A stretch of 64,000 bases of DNA from Gammaproteobacteria bacterium (GCA_029253585.1 JAQWZF010000002.1:124001-188000); one strand, 5' to 3'. Shown: positions 16,601 to 26,348, counted from the first letter of the stretch. Numbers and translations: made by a program. The notes: generated from the sequence alone by a model not told the origin.

Positions 16601-18664
16601 CTACAGTTTAAAAGCAAGTAACTCACCTGAATAGCCGGAGCCACTCACAGCCAATACCAGGTACTGCTCGCCATCAAGCATAAAGGTCATTGGAGAGCCG
16701 GTCTGCGGTGCTGGCAGTTTCAAGGCGCCGACTTCTTCGCCATTACTTTTGTTATATGCTCTCAAGAAGGCTCGGCGCTCACCTTCATCGCCCGTTGTCA
16801 TTTCTGCTTCGCCTGCGATCAGCAATGTCTTGGTGACCAGGGTGCCAACGGAAGCGCTCTGCCCGGTGCGGGGAATATCGAGAGAGGCAAGAGCCGGATG
16901 GTTCGCGACTCTGTCAGGCGTTTGGCCATGGGCAATCTGCCAGGCGAGGGTGCCATCACGCAAATCTAGCGCGCTTATTTTTCCATAGGGAGGCTTCTGC
17001 AGGGGCAGGCGATCAACCAGTATGCCCCTTGGTGGCGTGCCCCGAGTGGAGACGGGTGCCTGTCGCTGTTGTGCTTGGAATTCTGATCTGCCACCACCCG
17101 CAGATGAACCGGCGCCACCGGAGGTGCGTGGTCCGGTGATGGGGTTACCCTGTATATAGGCCATATCCGATTGGCCCCGATAGGGCGGTACCAGACTGAG
17201 GGCGCCTAATGAGCTATTGCTGGATACGTAGAGTATGCCTGTCTCCGGATCAAGCGAGCCCCCCGGCCAATTGGTCCCACCTGCGGCGGCTGGCGCCATT
17301 AGTATGCCCAGTGGGCCATTGATGTCTCCCACCACAGGGGGTGTAAATAGTGGCCCCAGTTTATACCAACTGGCGAGCTCCAATCCTTTAGCGCGTAGAG
17401 CCGGCGTAAAATCGATAAGGTCGTCGGTGGTGACACCTTGTCGGTCATAGGCTGGTGGCTGGGTAGGGAAGGGCTGGGTAGGGGAGTACCATTCGCCGGG
17501 CACGTCGCCAATCTCTACCGAGCGTTCCTCTATAGGCCAGATAGGCTCTCCGGTAATGCGGTCAAACACATAGAGAAAAGCCTGCTTGGTGGGCTGAGCC
17601 ACTATTTTTCGCATTTGGCCGGCGATCATCACATCGGCAAGTATGGGAGCACTGGAAATATCCTGATCCCAGATGCCGTGGTGCACTAACTGATAATGCC
17701 ATTTACGTTCCCCGGTGTTTAAATCGACAGCGACTAGGGATTCGGCGAACAGATTATTTCCCGGCCGGTAGGCGCCGTAATAATCGCCGGTAGCGGCTTC
17801 CACTGGCAGATAGACTGTCTCTAACTCAGGATCTACGGAAATCTGCGCCCACACACCCGTGTTGCCGGTATAACTGGCGGAATCTCCCTCCCAGGATTCG
17901 AAACCGTATTCTCCTCGCTGCGGAATGGTGTGGAATACCCAGAGCCTTTCTCCGGTACGCACGTTGAACGCACGTACGAAGCCTTTAACGTTTTCCCGGC
18001 TGCGGGGGTTGCCTCCGGTGCGATGTGCCGCCCCGACAATGACCACATCCTTGGCGATGATGGGTGTGGAATGCAGGCCTATATCGGCGGTCTCCAGATC
18101 GATGTTCTGATCGAGGTTCTGCTTAAGATCGACGACACCATCGATTCCAAAATCGAGCGCCGGCAGCCCAGTGTCTGCGTCCAGGGCGATCAATCTATAG
18201 CCGGGGGTGACATACAATATCCTCGACTCGCTGCCGTCCTGCCAATAGGCCAGGCCGCGGCCGGAAAGCTGACGCGGTGCATTCTCCCCGCGCACTCCCT
18301 CTTCATAGCGAAACATCCACAGCAGCTCGCCGGTTGCGGCATCCAGGGCAACAACCGAGCGCCGCGATCCCGCGGTGCTGAATAGCTTGCCGCCCACCAT
18401 TAGCGGAGTTGATTGGAAGCGGTATTCGGGTGACGGCCCCAGATTATCGGTCTTGAAGCGCCATGCCACTTCCAGTTGATCGAAATTGGTAGCGTCGATC
18501 TGCTGCAGCGGCGCATAGCGTGTGTGGCCGAGACCGCCGCCGTAACTGGGCCATTCTCCGGCAATAGCGCCCTGCTGTGCGGACAGTATGGGGGCTAGAC
18601 AAATGGCGAAGCCCAGAGTAAAAAAGGGGAATAAAAAAGCAGATATGCGGCGAAATAGACTCAT
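16601..18664 (-). CDS. Exported PQQ-dependent dehydrogenase (quinoprotein glucose/alcohol dehydrogenase family)
   Basis: 687 residues. A signal peptide (AFLFPFFTLGFAICLAPILSA) precedes an eight-bladed quinoprotein propeller that starts EWPSYGGGLGHTRYAPL. Repeated W-docking type motifs follow: VVALDAATGELLWMF, FVRAFNVRTGERLWVF, AVDLNTGERKWHYQL and YVFDRITGEPIWPIEER. There is no heme-binding CxxCH, so electrons would go to a separate cytochrome or to ubiquinone. It resembles the soluble part of membrane glucose dehydrogenases, without the TM anchor. The substrate is unknown. The ATG at 18664 is chosen because the signal peptide begins there (MSLFRRIS); 18712 would add 16 hydrophilic residues. 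It is divergent from the operon at 18790. Confidence 0.87.
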   Translation of the reverse strand: MSLFRRISAFLFPFFTLGFAICLAPILSAQQGAIAGEWPSYGGGLGHTRYAPLQQIDATNFDQLEVAWRFKTDNLGPSPEYRFQSTPLMVGGKLFSTAGSRRSVVALDAATGELLWMFRYEEGVRGENAPRQLSGRGLAYWQDGSESRILYVTPGYRLIALDADTGLPALDFGIDGVVDLKQNLDQNIDLETADIGLHSTPIIAKDVVIVGAAHRTGGNPRSRENVKGFVRAFNVRTGERLWVFHTIPQRGEYGFESWEGDSASYTGNTGVWAQISVDPELETVYLPVEAATGDYYGAYRPGNNLFAESLVAVDLNTGERKWHYQLVHHGIWDQDISSAPILADVMIAGQMRKIVAQPTKQAFLYVFDRITGEPIWPIEERSVEIGDVPGEWYSPTQPFPTQPPAYDRQGVTTDDLIDFTPALRAKGLELASWYKLGPLFTPPVVGDINGPLGILMAPAAAGGTNWPGGSLDPETGILYVSSNSSLGALSLVPPYRGQSDMAYIQGNPITGPRTSGGAGSSAGGGRSEFQAQQRQAPVSTRGTPPRGILVDRLPLQKPPYGKISALDLRDGTLAWQIAHGQTPDRVANHPALASLDIPRTGQSASVGTLVTKTLLIAGEAEMTTGDEGERRAFLRAYNKSNGEEVGALKLPAPQTGSPMTFMLDGEQYLVLAVSGSGYSGELLAFKL

Positions 18665-18789
18665 TATATGCACCCGAATATTTTTCGGAGAGTCTAGCAT
18701 AGCCCGCGACAAGCAGAATGATTTTCGCTATGCTCCAAGCTCGTAAGAGTGTTCAATAATAAGAAAGCCATAGGATACCTCTGCGCATC

Positions 18790-19632
18790 ATGTCTAGACG
18801 ACTCGTACTTTTCGCTGCATTTTTATCTCTATTCCTGAGCGTGGGTGCGCACGCCCAACAGATAGAGCTATCCAATCAAATCTGGTCTGCCGAAGTGATT
18901 CGCACGAAGGGACAACCGGTCATTCCACTTTTCGATGGCTGGTTTCCTAACGAAGATGGCAGCCGCACAATCTGCTTTGGTTTTTTCAATATGAATACCC
19001 AGGAAGCTCTTAACATCCCCCTGGGTGAGAACAATTACCTCGAGACAGATTATCCGGGGCTGGATCTGGCTGGCGTTATGCTGCCCACACATTTCGATCC
19101 CTTGCCGCCTCGGTATCGTCATGTCTTCTGTGCCTTCAGCATTAACGTGCCAGCAGGTTTTGACGCTGGAAACAGAATCACCTGGCATCTGAACAGCAAT
19201 CGGCAAGAACTGGATGTGCCCGGCAAGGTGATCGCACCCTATGTGCTGGACGAGCCAAACTCCGATGGTCGTGGTGACATTGCACCCTTGGTTAGACTTG
19301 GCGATTCCCGGCAAGCCGTTAGAGGGCGAGCCGGCATTCAATATCCACAGGTTATACAGTCGAAAGTGGATGAACTCATTACCCTGAGCGCGCACATCGA
19401 ACACCCTGATGACGAAGTCTGGGTAGGTTGGTCTCACCATAGTGGACCAGGAAACGTAGAATTTACTAACAAAGAATATATGCACGACAGTGGCTCTAGC
19501 ACTTCAGTAGAGCTACGTATCAGCGAACCGGGCGAGTATGTGATACGAATGCAAACTATTGATGATATTGCCGCATTCGAATTCTATTGCTGTCATACCA
19601 ATGCCTATTTTTCAATACACGTAGATGACTGA
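18790..19632 (+). CDS. Secreted protein of unknown function, first gene of the PHM/PAL-like operon
   Basis: 280 residues with a Sec signal peptide (LVLFAAFLSLFLSVGAHAQ). I do not recognise a named family. The C-terminal 90 residues (SKVDELITLSAHIEHPDD up to YFSIHVDD) read like a beta-sandwich/Ig-like domain. Notable residues are SHHSG around 215 and a Cys-Cys-His (FYCCHTNAYF) close to the C-terminus, a possible metal or heme-associated site. The gene is 29 nt upstream of the cytochrome-copper protein gene on the same strand, and the four genes to 25000 are tightly packed, so it is probably part of the same exported system. Confidence 0.75.
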   Translation: MSRRLVLFAAFLSLFLSVGAHAQQIELSNQIWSAEVIRTKGQPVIPLFDGWFPNEDGSRTICFGFFNMNTQEALNIPLGENNYLETDYPGLDLAGVMLPTHFDPLPPRYRHVFCAFSINVPAGFDAGNRITWHLNSNRQELDVPGKVIAPYVLDEPNSDGRGDIAPLVRLGDSRQAVRGRAGIQYPQVIQSKVDELITLSAHIEHPDDEVWVGWSHHSGPGNVEFTNKEYMHDSGSSTSVELRISEPGEYVIRMQTIDDIAAFEFYCCHTNAYFSIHVDD

Positions 19633-19661
19633 AGAGCCAGCAGCTCCAGGGATTCAACATT

Positions 19662-20990
19662 ATGATATTTACTCTTCGATTAAAAACCATCGTGACAATG
19701 GCAACTTTGGCGGCGGCCAACACCGTTCTTGCGCAGGAAGCGCCAAACTATTCACGAGATGTGGCGCCGATACTGCAGGCTAAATGCGCTTCCTGCCATA
19801 ACCCGGAAGGCATTGGCCCAATGCCTCTGCTTACCTATGAGCAGGTGCGCCCCTTCGCCCTGCTTATCAAGGATAGAACCAGTAAGCGCATCATGCCGCC
19901 GTGGCACCTGGATCCGACGGTAGGTATTCAAGAATTCAAGAACGATATGTCGCTCACCGAAGAGCAAATAGACACCATTGGCGCCTGGGCAGACGCCGGT
20001 GCGCCCGAGGGTGACCGCGCAGATTTACCCGTACCGCTGGAAATTGCTACCGGTGGCGCGTGGCAGTTAGAAGACCAGATGGGTCCGCCGGATTTAATTA
20101 TTCGTTCCAAGCCCTACGACGTAATTGCCAACGGTCAGGATCAGTGGTGGATGCCAGACGTGCCTTTTGATGGTCTGGATACGGAGCGTTGGTTGCGCGC
20201 CGCAGAATTCAAACCCTCCTATCCGCTGGGCAAGAAAGTGGTGCACCATGGCCATGCCGTGCTGGTTCCGGAAAACCCGGAGCAAGGGGATCGTCGTTCC
20301 GTAGCCTTGGCACGTTATGGGGTAGGAAAGTCCTGGGAAATCTATCCCGAGGGTACGGGAATGCGTGTGCCGACCAATGGCCATATAGCCTGGAATCTGC
20401 ATTACTTCCCCGTAGGCGTAGGGGGCTCGGGTGATGTCGTCGAGGTAGGCCTGTGGTTTTACCCTGAGGGTGAGAGACCCGAGTTAGAAACAGCGGGTGA
20501 GGCGATGTTTCGTGTCGATGGTCTCAACGGCATGGCCAGAGGTCAGGACATTGTCATTCCACCGCACGGGTATCAGGTTTTGCAGGGCACTCACGTGCTT
20601 GACTCCCCGGCTATCATCCACAGCTATCGACCCCATATGCATATGCGTGGCAGAGTCATGACCATGGAAGCGATCTATCCCGATGGCCGTAAGGAGGTGT
20701 TGAGTCAGGTAGACAAGTACAACCATAACTGGCAGATATCTTATATCTATGCGGATGATTCCAAGCCTATCCTGCCCAAGGGAACGGTGTTGCAGTTCTC
20801 CTCGGTATTCGACAATACGGCTAACAATCCGATCAATCCGGATCCGGAGCAGTGGGTGGTGTTCGGCAGGCGCGGTGTGGATGAGATGAACCATGCCTGG
20901 CTTGGCATGACCTATATAAACGAAGAACAATACGGCAGTGCCATCGCCGAGCGGCGCGCTCGCCAGGAAACTTTGCGTGTGAGTCAGTAG
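19662..20990 (+). CDS. Heme c domain fused to a PHM-like dicopper monooxygenase domain
   Basis: 442 residues. A signal peptide (to about residue 24) is followed by a cytochrome c-like domain with CASCH (42-46) and a possible axial Met in IMPPWH (78). The C-terminal 250 residues carry the ligand order of copper type II, ascorbate-dependent monooxygenases. His195-His196 in VVHHGH and His247 in LHYF correspond to the CuH set. His325/His327 in PHMHMRG and Met409 in DEMNHAW correspond to the CuM set (rat PHM: H107, H108, H172, H242, H244, M314). KYNHNWQ and FDNTANNPINPDP are also characteristic. PHM and DBH hydroxylate C-H bonds using copper, oxygen and a one-electron donor; the fused heme could supply electrons in place of ascorbate (inference). 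The substrate is unknown. Confidence 0.82.
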   Translation: MIFTLRLKTIVTMATLAAANTVLAQEAPNYSRDVAPILQAKCASCHNPEGIGPMPLLTYEQVRPFALLIKDRTSKRIMPPWHLDPTVGIQEFKNDMSLTEEQIDTIGAWADAGAPEGDRADLPVPLEIATGGAWQLEDQMGPPDLIIRSKPYDVIANGQDQWWMPDVPFDGLDTERWLRAAEFKPSYPLGKKVVHHGHAVLVPENPEQGDRRSVALARYGVGKSWEIYPEGTGMRVPTNGHIAWNLHYFPVGVGGSGDVVEVGLWFYPEGERPELETAGEAMFRVDGLNGMARGQDIVIPPHGYQVLQGTHVLDSPAIIHSYRPHMHMRGRVMTMEAIYPDGRKEVLSQVDKYNHNWQISYIYADDSKPILPKGTVLQFSSVFDNTANNPINPDPEQWVVFGRRGVDEMNHAWLGMTYINEEQYGSAIAERRARQETLRVSQ

Positions 20991-21011
20991 CGTATGAAGA
21001 GGCAGTAGACC

Positions 21012-23210
21012 ATGAGAGAACAGTGCTCCAAAATAAAGCTGCCACAGTTGCTGGCGCTTGCCTGCCTGCTCGCATCAGGGCCGACTCTCGCGCAGGAATT
21101 GCAACAAGCCAACTATGAAACGGCCCAGGCAGATCGGGGCGAATTAGTCTACCAACAAAACTGTGCGGCCTGTCACCTTGCAGACCTATCGGGTTCTTTC
21201 GAGGCGCCTAACCTCGCCGATAATAGTTTTCGTAGTAACTGGTCTAATAGAGGCATGCAAGAATTTCTGGATATGCTACGACGGACCATGCCTCCGCAGG
21301 CACCCGGTTCACTCAGCGAGTCGCAGTATCAGGATGTCTCTGCTTTTTTGCTGAGTGCCAACGATATTCCAGCTGGCAGCACAATGACCTTAACGGCAGC
21401 CAATGTGGTGGTGTTTCTCAATAGCGATGTGAGCGCAGTAGCAAGTGGCGTGCAACGCACACCAGTGCCCGGGCGTGCTGGCACCGTGCCTTCGCCTCAC
21501 ACCCGCAACGCTGTGCCCGAGATCGCCTCCGTCTATTCCAGTGACCGAGCGCTGAGCCGTAGTTACACAGGCATTAACAATAGCGCCATGGATAAATTCC
21601 GCAATGTCAGCAGCGAAGAGCTGGCTAATCCGGCAGCTGCAGATTGGACTTACTGGCGACGCAGCCCCCAGAGTCAGGGCTACACCCCGCTGGATCAGAT
21701 CACCACCGAGAATGTAAGTTCGCTCAGCCTCGCCTGGGTGTGGGGGATGGAAGCAGGGCGCAGCCAACCGGCACCACTGGTGCGTGACGGCATCATCTTC
21801 ATTCCTAATTTCGGTAATGTCGTTCAGGCGCTGGATGGCCGTGACGGTTCGCTGCTATGGGAATACCGCCGTCAGTTCCCGGAAGGAGGCCGCAGCGGAG
21901 GCCTGTTGCGCACCCTGGCAATGTGGGAAGACATGATATTTGTTGCGACTACCGATGCGCATCTGGTGGCTCTCGATGCACGCACTGGCGCGGTACGCTG
22001 GGACAGCGAGATTGCCGATGAGGCGCTGGGCTATTCCAATACCAGCGGGCCAATCGTCGCCGATGGTGTAGTGATAAATGGTATCACCGGCTGTGGTCGT
22101 TTCTTCGAACAAAGTTGTTTCATCACCGGTCACGATGCCAGCACCGGCGAGGAATTGTGGAAAACCTTTACCATCGCACAACCCGGAGAAGCGGGAGGCG
22201 ACACCTGGGGTGATCTGCCTCTGGAGTTTCGCGGTGGCGGCGATGTATGGATTACCGGTAGTTGGGACCCTGAGCTGGGCTTGGTGTTCTTCGGCGTAGC
22301 GCAGGCCAAACCCTGGATGGCGGCGAGTCGTGGGCTCACCACCGAGGACAGCGCCCTGTATTCGAACTCAACCCTGGCCATAGATCCTAAGGATGGGCGT
22401 ATCGTGTGGCATCGCCAACACGTGCCCGGCGAATCCCTGGATATGGATGAGGCCTTCGAGCAGGTGCTGATCGATCTGGTGGACGAGCCCTATCTTTTCA
22501 CCATCGGCAAGAGTGGTATTCTGTGGAAACTCGACCGCCGCACAGGTGAGTTCATGGGCCTGAGGGAAACCGTATTCCAGAATGTGTTCTCAGACATCAA
22601 TCTGGAAACCGGAGAGGTGCGTTATCGTGAGGACATTCGTAATATGCAAGTGGGAGAATGGCTGAGTGTTTGCCCCTCCACCGCTGGCGGTCATAACTGG
22701 CAGTCTACGGGTTATCATCCGCCCACTCGAAATTTTGTCATTCCTCTCAGTCAGTCCTGCATGGAAATGTCACCACGGGAAGTTACTTTCGAAGTTGGCT
22801 CCGGCGGTAATCAGGGAGACAGACGCTGGATGGAGATGCCCAACACTGAAGGACAGTTCGGAAAACTATCTGCTTTTGACGTCGATTCTATGGAAGAGAG
22901 TTGGAGCATAGAACAGCGTGCGCCATTTCTTACGGCCGCGCTAACAACCGCCGGCGGACTGGTGTTTATCGGTGATTACGACAGGTATGTTCATGCCTAT
23001 GATGTGGAAACAGGTGAGGAGCTGTGGCGCAGTCGTCTCGCCACCTCGGCACAGGGATTTCCCGTAAGCTTCGCCATCGATGGTGAGCAGTACATCGCTA
23101 TTCCCGCCGGTCGCGATGGCGGCAGCCCCTGGCGCATAGGCAGCTTTCTGGCACCGGAGTTGGTCAGCCCAACGGGTCACAACGCACTCTACGTATTCAA
23201 GCTCAACTAA
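21012..23210 (+). CDS. Exported cytochrome c-PQQ dehydrogenase fusion
   Basis: 732 residues. A signal peptide ends near residue 28. The N-terminal cytochrome c domain has CAACH (51-55). From about residue 215 (DWTYWRRSPQSQGYTPL) an eight-bladed quinoprotein propeller follows with repeats such as VQALDGRDGSLLWEY, VALDARTGAVRWDSE and AYDVETGEELW. The cysteines in GCGRFFEQSCF could form a disulfide near the active site. Quinohemoprotein alcohol dehydrogenases usually carry heme at the C-terminus; here it is at the N-terminus. It is 21 nt downstream of the copper protein, and its stop overlaps the next start (TAATG), so translation of the two is coupled. The substrate is unknown, but an alcohol or hydroxylated product of the upstream enzyme is plausible. 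Confidence 0.87.
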   Translation: MREQCSKIKLPQLLALACLLASGPTLAQELQQANYETAQADRGELVYQQNCAACHLADLSGSFEAPNLADNSFRSNWSNRGMQEFLDMLRRTMPPQAPGSLSESQYQDVSAFLLSANDIPAGSTMTLTAANVVVFLNSDVSAVASGVQRTPVPGRAGTVPSPHTRNAVPEIASVYSSDRALSRSYTGINNSAMDKFRNVSSEELANPAAADWTYWRRSPQSQGYTPLDQITTENVSSLSLAWVWGMEAGRSQPAPLVRDGIIFIPNFGNVVQALDGRDGSLLWEYRRQFPEGGRSGGLLRTLAMWEDMIFVATTDAHLVALDARTGAVRWDSEIADEALGYSNTSGPIVADGVVINGITGCGRFFEQSCFITGHDASTGEELWKTFTIAQPGEAGGDTWGDLPLEFRGGGDVWITGSWDPELGLVFFGVAQAKPWMAASRGLTTEDSALYSNSTLAIDPKDGRIVWHRQHVPGESLDMDEAFEQVLIDLVDEPYLFTIGKSGILWKLDRRTGEFMGLRETVFQNVFSDINLETGEVRYREDIRNMQVGEWLSVCPSTAGGHNWQSTGYHPPTRNFVIPLSQSCMEMSPREVTFEVGSGGNQGDRRWMEMPNTEGQFGKLSAFDVDSMEESWSIEQRAPFLTAALTTAGGLVFIGDYDRYVHAYDVETGEELWRSRLATSAQGFPVSFAIDGEQYIAIPAGRDGGSPWRIGSFLAPELVSPTGHNALYVFKLN

Positions 23211-25000
23211 TGCATCTTTGCTGCTTCCCCAAGCTCAACCGAGAGTGCCTGGCGGCACTTATTTTCTGCCTGGTTGCCCAGGCTCAAGCCGACACGATCC
23301 CTGCTGGAAAGGGCGACATTGTCATCACGCCGCTAGTCCATTCAAGCGTACAGCTGCAATATCAAGGCATGGTTGTTCTGATAGACCCCTGGAGCGCCAT
23401 AAGCATGAGCAACTACCAGATAGCCGATCTGATATTGGTGACTGACAATCCCGGTCATCACCTCGACACAGCCGCCATCGATGCGCTCAGCGACGAAGAT
23501 ACAATTCTCATAGCGCCTGCAAACAGCGCCGGCCAACTATCCGATGCCGTTATTATGGGCAGCGGCGATAGCAGGCGAGTATCAGGGATCGAAGCGGAAG
23601 TATTGGTGGAGGTAATCGATGCCTATGATCTGACGCCGGGTGCGCCAGCGCACCCCAAGGGGGATGCTAATGGCTATGTGTTAACCGTCGGCGGCAAGCG
23701 CCTGCTGTTTGCGGGAGTGACAGAATGCGTAGACGATCTGATGACACTAGGCAACATCGATGTGGCATTTATGCCATTGAACATTCCGCCGGCACGAATG
23801 ACGCCGGCAGACTCGGCTGCGTGCACAAGACAGATCGACCCAGATATCGTCTACACCTACCACTATGATCAGGGTTATGCGCGCAGGATAAATGACCTGG
23901 ACCATGAGGGAAGCTCTTTACCCGGTGGCCTAAGCGTGGATGAAACTATGGGTGCTTTCGCGAATGCGCTAGAGGGCAGCGGAATCGAATACCGCCAGAG
24001 CAACTGGTACCCGCCTCGATTCGAGCTCGACAGCAACTGGCCCAGGCTGCCCCTAGGACAGCGCTGGCTCACCGGCGGCCTGGGCGGCATGTGTATTGGT
24101 CGCAATGATGAGGTGTTCCTGCTTAACAGACAGAACGTAGTAGAGGATGACCTGGACGCGGCCTTGCGGGCGCCACCCATTGTGCAGCTTGATACTGAGG
24201 GAAATACCGTAAAAGGCTGGGGAGATGCGAGTCTCATAGGCGACAGGTTGCACGACTGTCATGCCAATGCCGATGGATCACTGTGGTTGGTGCCTGCAGC
24301 AACGGGGCACATACAATTGTGGTCAGCTAATGAAGAGCTACTAATGCAGATTGGCGAGGCCAATGTATTCGACTCCAGTGACGAGAGCCGTAGTGGTCAG
24401 CCGAGGAATTCTGACAGGGCGCAGTTTTTTCTTCCTGCCGCCGTAGATGTAGACGAGAGCACGGGAGAGATTTTCGTGGCCGATGGCGAACTGCCCGGTG
24501 GCAACAGTCGTATCGCCGTTTTTGATTCCTCCGGGGCATTTCTGCGTCAATGGAGGCTACAGCGAGATGGGAATGATCAACGCATCGAACTGCCCCATTG
24601 TCTGCGCGTATCCAACGATGGCCTGGTGTACGTCTGCGATCGTCGCGCCGATCGCATTCAGGTGTTCGACAGGGCAGGAAACCTGCAGAGGAATATCCCA
24701 CTGTCATTCACCGCACTTACTGATGCTAGCGACCGGGTTAGTGGTATTAGAGGGAATGCAGTAGTGCTCGCTTTCTCCCCCGATCCGGAGCAAGAATTTC
24801 TGTATGTGCTAAATCAAAATACCGTCGCGGTGGAAGTGTTAGAGAGAGCTAGTGGAGACTGGCTCACTCGTTTCGGTGAAGGGCCCGGCAGATATCCAGG
24901 CCAATTTGAGCTTCCCCATGGCATTGCAGTGGATAGTAAGGGCAATGTCTATGTGGCGGAGCAGGAAGGTAGGCGTGTGCAACGGTTCTTGCTTCGGTAG
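23210..25000 (+). CDS. Degenerate metallo-beta-lactamase domain fused to a PAL-like NHL propeller
   Basis: 596 residues with a signal peptide. Residues about 35-265 follow the MBL-fold UlaG-like group (LVHSSVQLQYQGMVVLIDPW, DLILVT, IDVAFMPLNIP, VYTYHY). The metal motif usually reads HxHxDH, or TDxHGDHLD in related proteins. Here it is TDNPGHHLD (78-86), and the later GDTE is GVTE (169-172), so metal binding is probably lost. Residues about 285-596 form an NHL beta-propeller resembling peptidyl-hydroxyglycine amidating lyase: LHDCHANADGSLWL, GEIFVADGELPGGNSRI, LPHCLRVSNDGLVYVCDR and LPHGIAVDSKGNVYVAE. His348/351, His463 and His570 are spaced about like the three zinc-binding His of PAL. Start ATG overlaps the upstream stop. 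Confidence 0.8.
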   Translation: MHLCCFPKLNRECLAALIFCLVAQAQADTIPAGKGDIVITPLVHSSVQLQYQGMVVLIDPWSAISMSNYQIADLILVTDNPGHHLDTAAIDALSDEDTILIAPANSAGQLSDAVIMGSGDSRRVSGIEAEVLVEVIDAYDLTPGAPAHPKGDANGYVLTVGGKRLLFAGVTECVDDLMTLGNIDVAFMPLNIPPARMTPADSAACTRQIDPDIVYTYHYDQGYARRINDLDHEGSSLPGGLSVDETMGAFANALEGSGIEYRQSNWYPPRFELDSNWPRLPLGQRWLTGGLGGMCIGRNDEVFLLNRQNVVEDDLDAALRAPPIVQLDTEGNTVKGWGDASLIGDRLHDCHANADGSLWLVPAATGHIQLWSANEELLMQIGEANVFDSSDESRSGQPRNSDRAQFFLPAAVDVDESTGEIFVADGELPGGNSRIAVFDSSGAFLRQWRLQRDGNDQRIELPHCLRVSNDGLVYVCDRRADRIQVFDRAGNLQRNIPLSFTALTDASDRVSGIRGNAVVLAFSPDPEQEFLYVLNQNTVAVEVLERASGDWLTRFGEGPGRYPGQFELPHGIAVDSKGNVYVAEQEGRRVQRFLLR

Positions 25001-25182
25001 AACAGGGGGAGACCACGCGTTTTTAATCCAGTGTATTTACTCGTGCTGTGGCAATCTTTTACTAAGAGTGAGTATGATCGATCCCTAATTGACTAACACA
25101 GATACGGTAAACAGATTGGCAGGCTAGACAGTGCGGACTATGTGTTCGAATATAATCAAGACGGGAATAAAGAGGCAACAAT

Positions 25183-26256
25183 ATGCGAGCAAAGTTACAT
25201 CGCGCTTTCTCATACTCTGTTCTAATACTATTAGCTTTGAACTTGATAACTGCTGCACAGACGACACTGGCGCAGCAGCCAGATCTTAGCAGCGTCAAAA
25301 TAACAAGGCTCTTAGACCGACCACTCATCGGGCCGGATATCCATCCTAGTGTAGGAGTGAATATTCAGGGGCCCTCGCTAATACGAGTGCCGGATTGGGT
25401 TGAGAATCCTCTCGGTCGCTACTACCTCTATTTCGCAGATCACAAGGGTCTGTATATCCGGCTCGCCTATGCAGACAATTTAACCGGACCCTGGCAAATA
25501 CACCAGCCTGGAAGTCTGCCTATAGAGGATTCCTATTTTTCGGTAAGCAGGCCAGAAATTTCACAACAACGCTTGGATGAGTTAGTTGCAGCCAGAGAAG
25601 CATCTGGCGTTGCCTACTCCCACAATTTCGAATTAGAGCTAACCGAACCGCATATCGCCTCTCCCGACGTTCACGTCGACGAGGCGAGCAGAACTATCAT
25701 CATGTATTACCACGGCCTCCAAGACGCCGGTAGGCAACACTCGCGAGTAGCGACCTCCAGCGATGGCATAAACTTTGTCGCAAAAGAAGAGGACTTGGGA
25801 CGCACCTATATGCGCGCGTTCAAGCACGAGGACATGACTTATGTGCTCGCTATGCCGGGTCAGTTCTATCGCTCAGTAGATGGATTTAGTAATTTCGAAA
25901 CAGGACCTCGTCTATTCGCTTCCAATATGCGCCATTCTGCTGTGATCGTTCGCGACAATAACTTGTATGTGTTCTGGACAAGAGTGGGTGATGTCCCTGA
26001 AAGCATTCTGCTAAGCAGTATTGATATTCGAGATGACTGGACGCAGTGGCAAGAGTCCGATGAGCGAATAGTGTTGCGACCGGAATACGATTGGGAAGGT
26101 GCCAATGCGCCACTGGAGCCTTCTATGCGAAGCACAGCCTATGGACACGTTAACCAACTTCGGGATCCCGCTTTGTTTGTTGAGGACGGTGTAGTCTATT
26201 TACTGTATGTCGTTGCCGGAGAGAGTGGCATCGCGCTTGCCCGAATAGATTTTTAG
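25183..26256 (+). CDS. Exported five-bladed-propeller (GH43-like) protein
   Basis: 357 residues with a signal peptide (SVLILLALNLITAAQTTLAQQ). The body looks like a glycosidase-type five-bladed propeller: GPSLIRVPDWVENPLGRYYL, YFADHKGLYIRLAYAD and LTGPW. SPDVHVDEASRTIIMYYHG, then YRSVDGFSNFE and RDPALFVEDGVVYLLYVVAG follow. GPW, the D-V-H-V-D blade and RDP.LF resemble GH43/GH32-like folds, but I do not see a secure acid-base triad, so enzymatic activity is unproven. AAGAGG lies 7 nt before the ATG. It is separated by 182 nt from the PHM/PAL-like operon, and may or may not belong to it. Confidence 0.7.
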   Translation: MRAKLHRAFSYSVLILLALNLITAAQTTLAQQPDLSSVKITRLLDRPLIGPDIHPSVGVNIQGPSLIRVPDWVENPLGRYYLYFADHKGLYIRLAYADNLTGPWQIHQPGSLPIEDSYFSVSRPEISQQRLDELVAAREASGVAYSHNFELELTEPHIASPDVHVDEASRTIIMYYHGLQDAGRQHSRVATSSDGINFVAKEEDLGRTYMRAFKHEDMTYVLAMPGQFYRSVDGFSNFETGPRLFASNMRHSAVIVRDNNLYVFWTRVGDVPESILLSSIDIRDDWTQWQESDERIVLRPEYDWEGANAPLEPSMRSTAYGHVNQLRDPALFVEDGVVYLLYVVAGESGIALARIDF

Positions 26257-26348
26257 GGAGCAGACCAGGTTATTCGAATTTCCTAGAGCGCTTTCTTGAT
26301 TGAGGCCTGTTCCTCAGTTTACCTATTTAAAAATTCAGGCGTATACCG

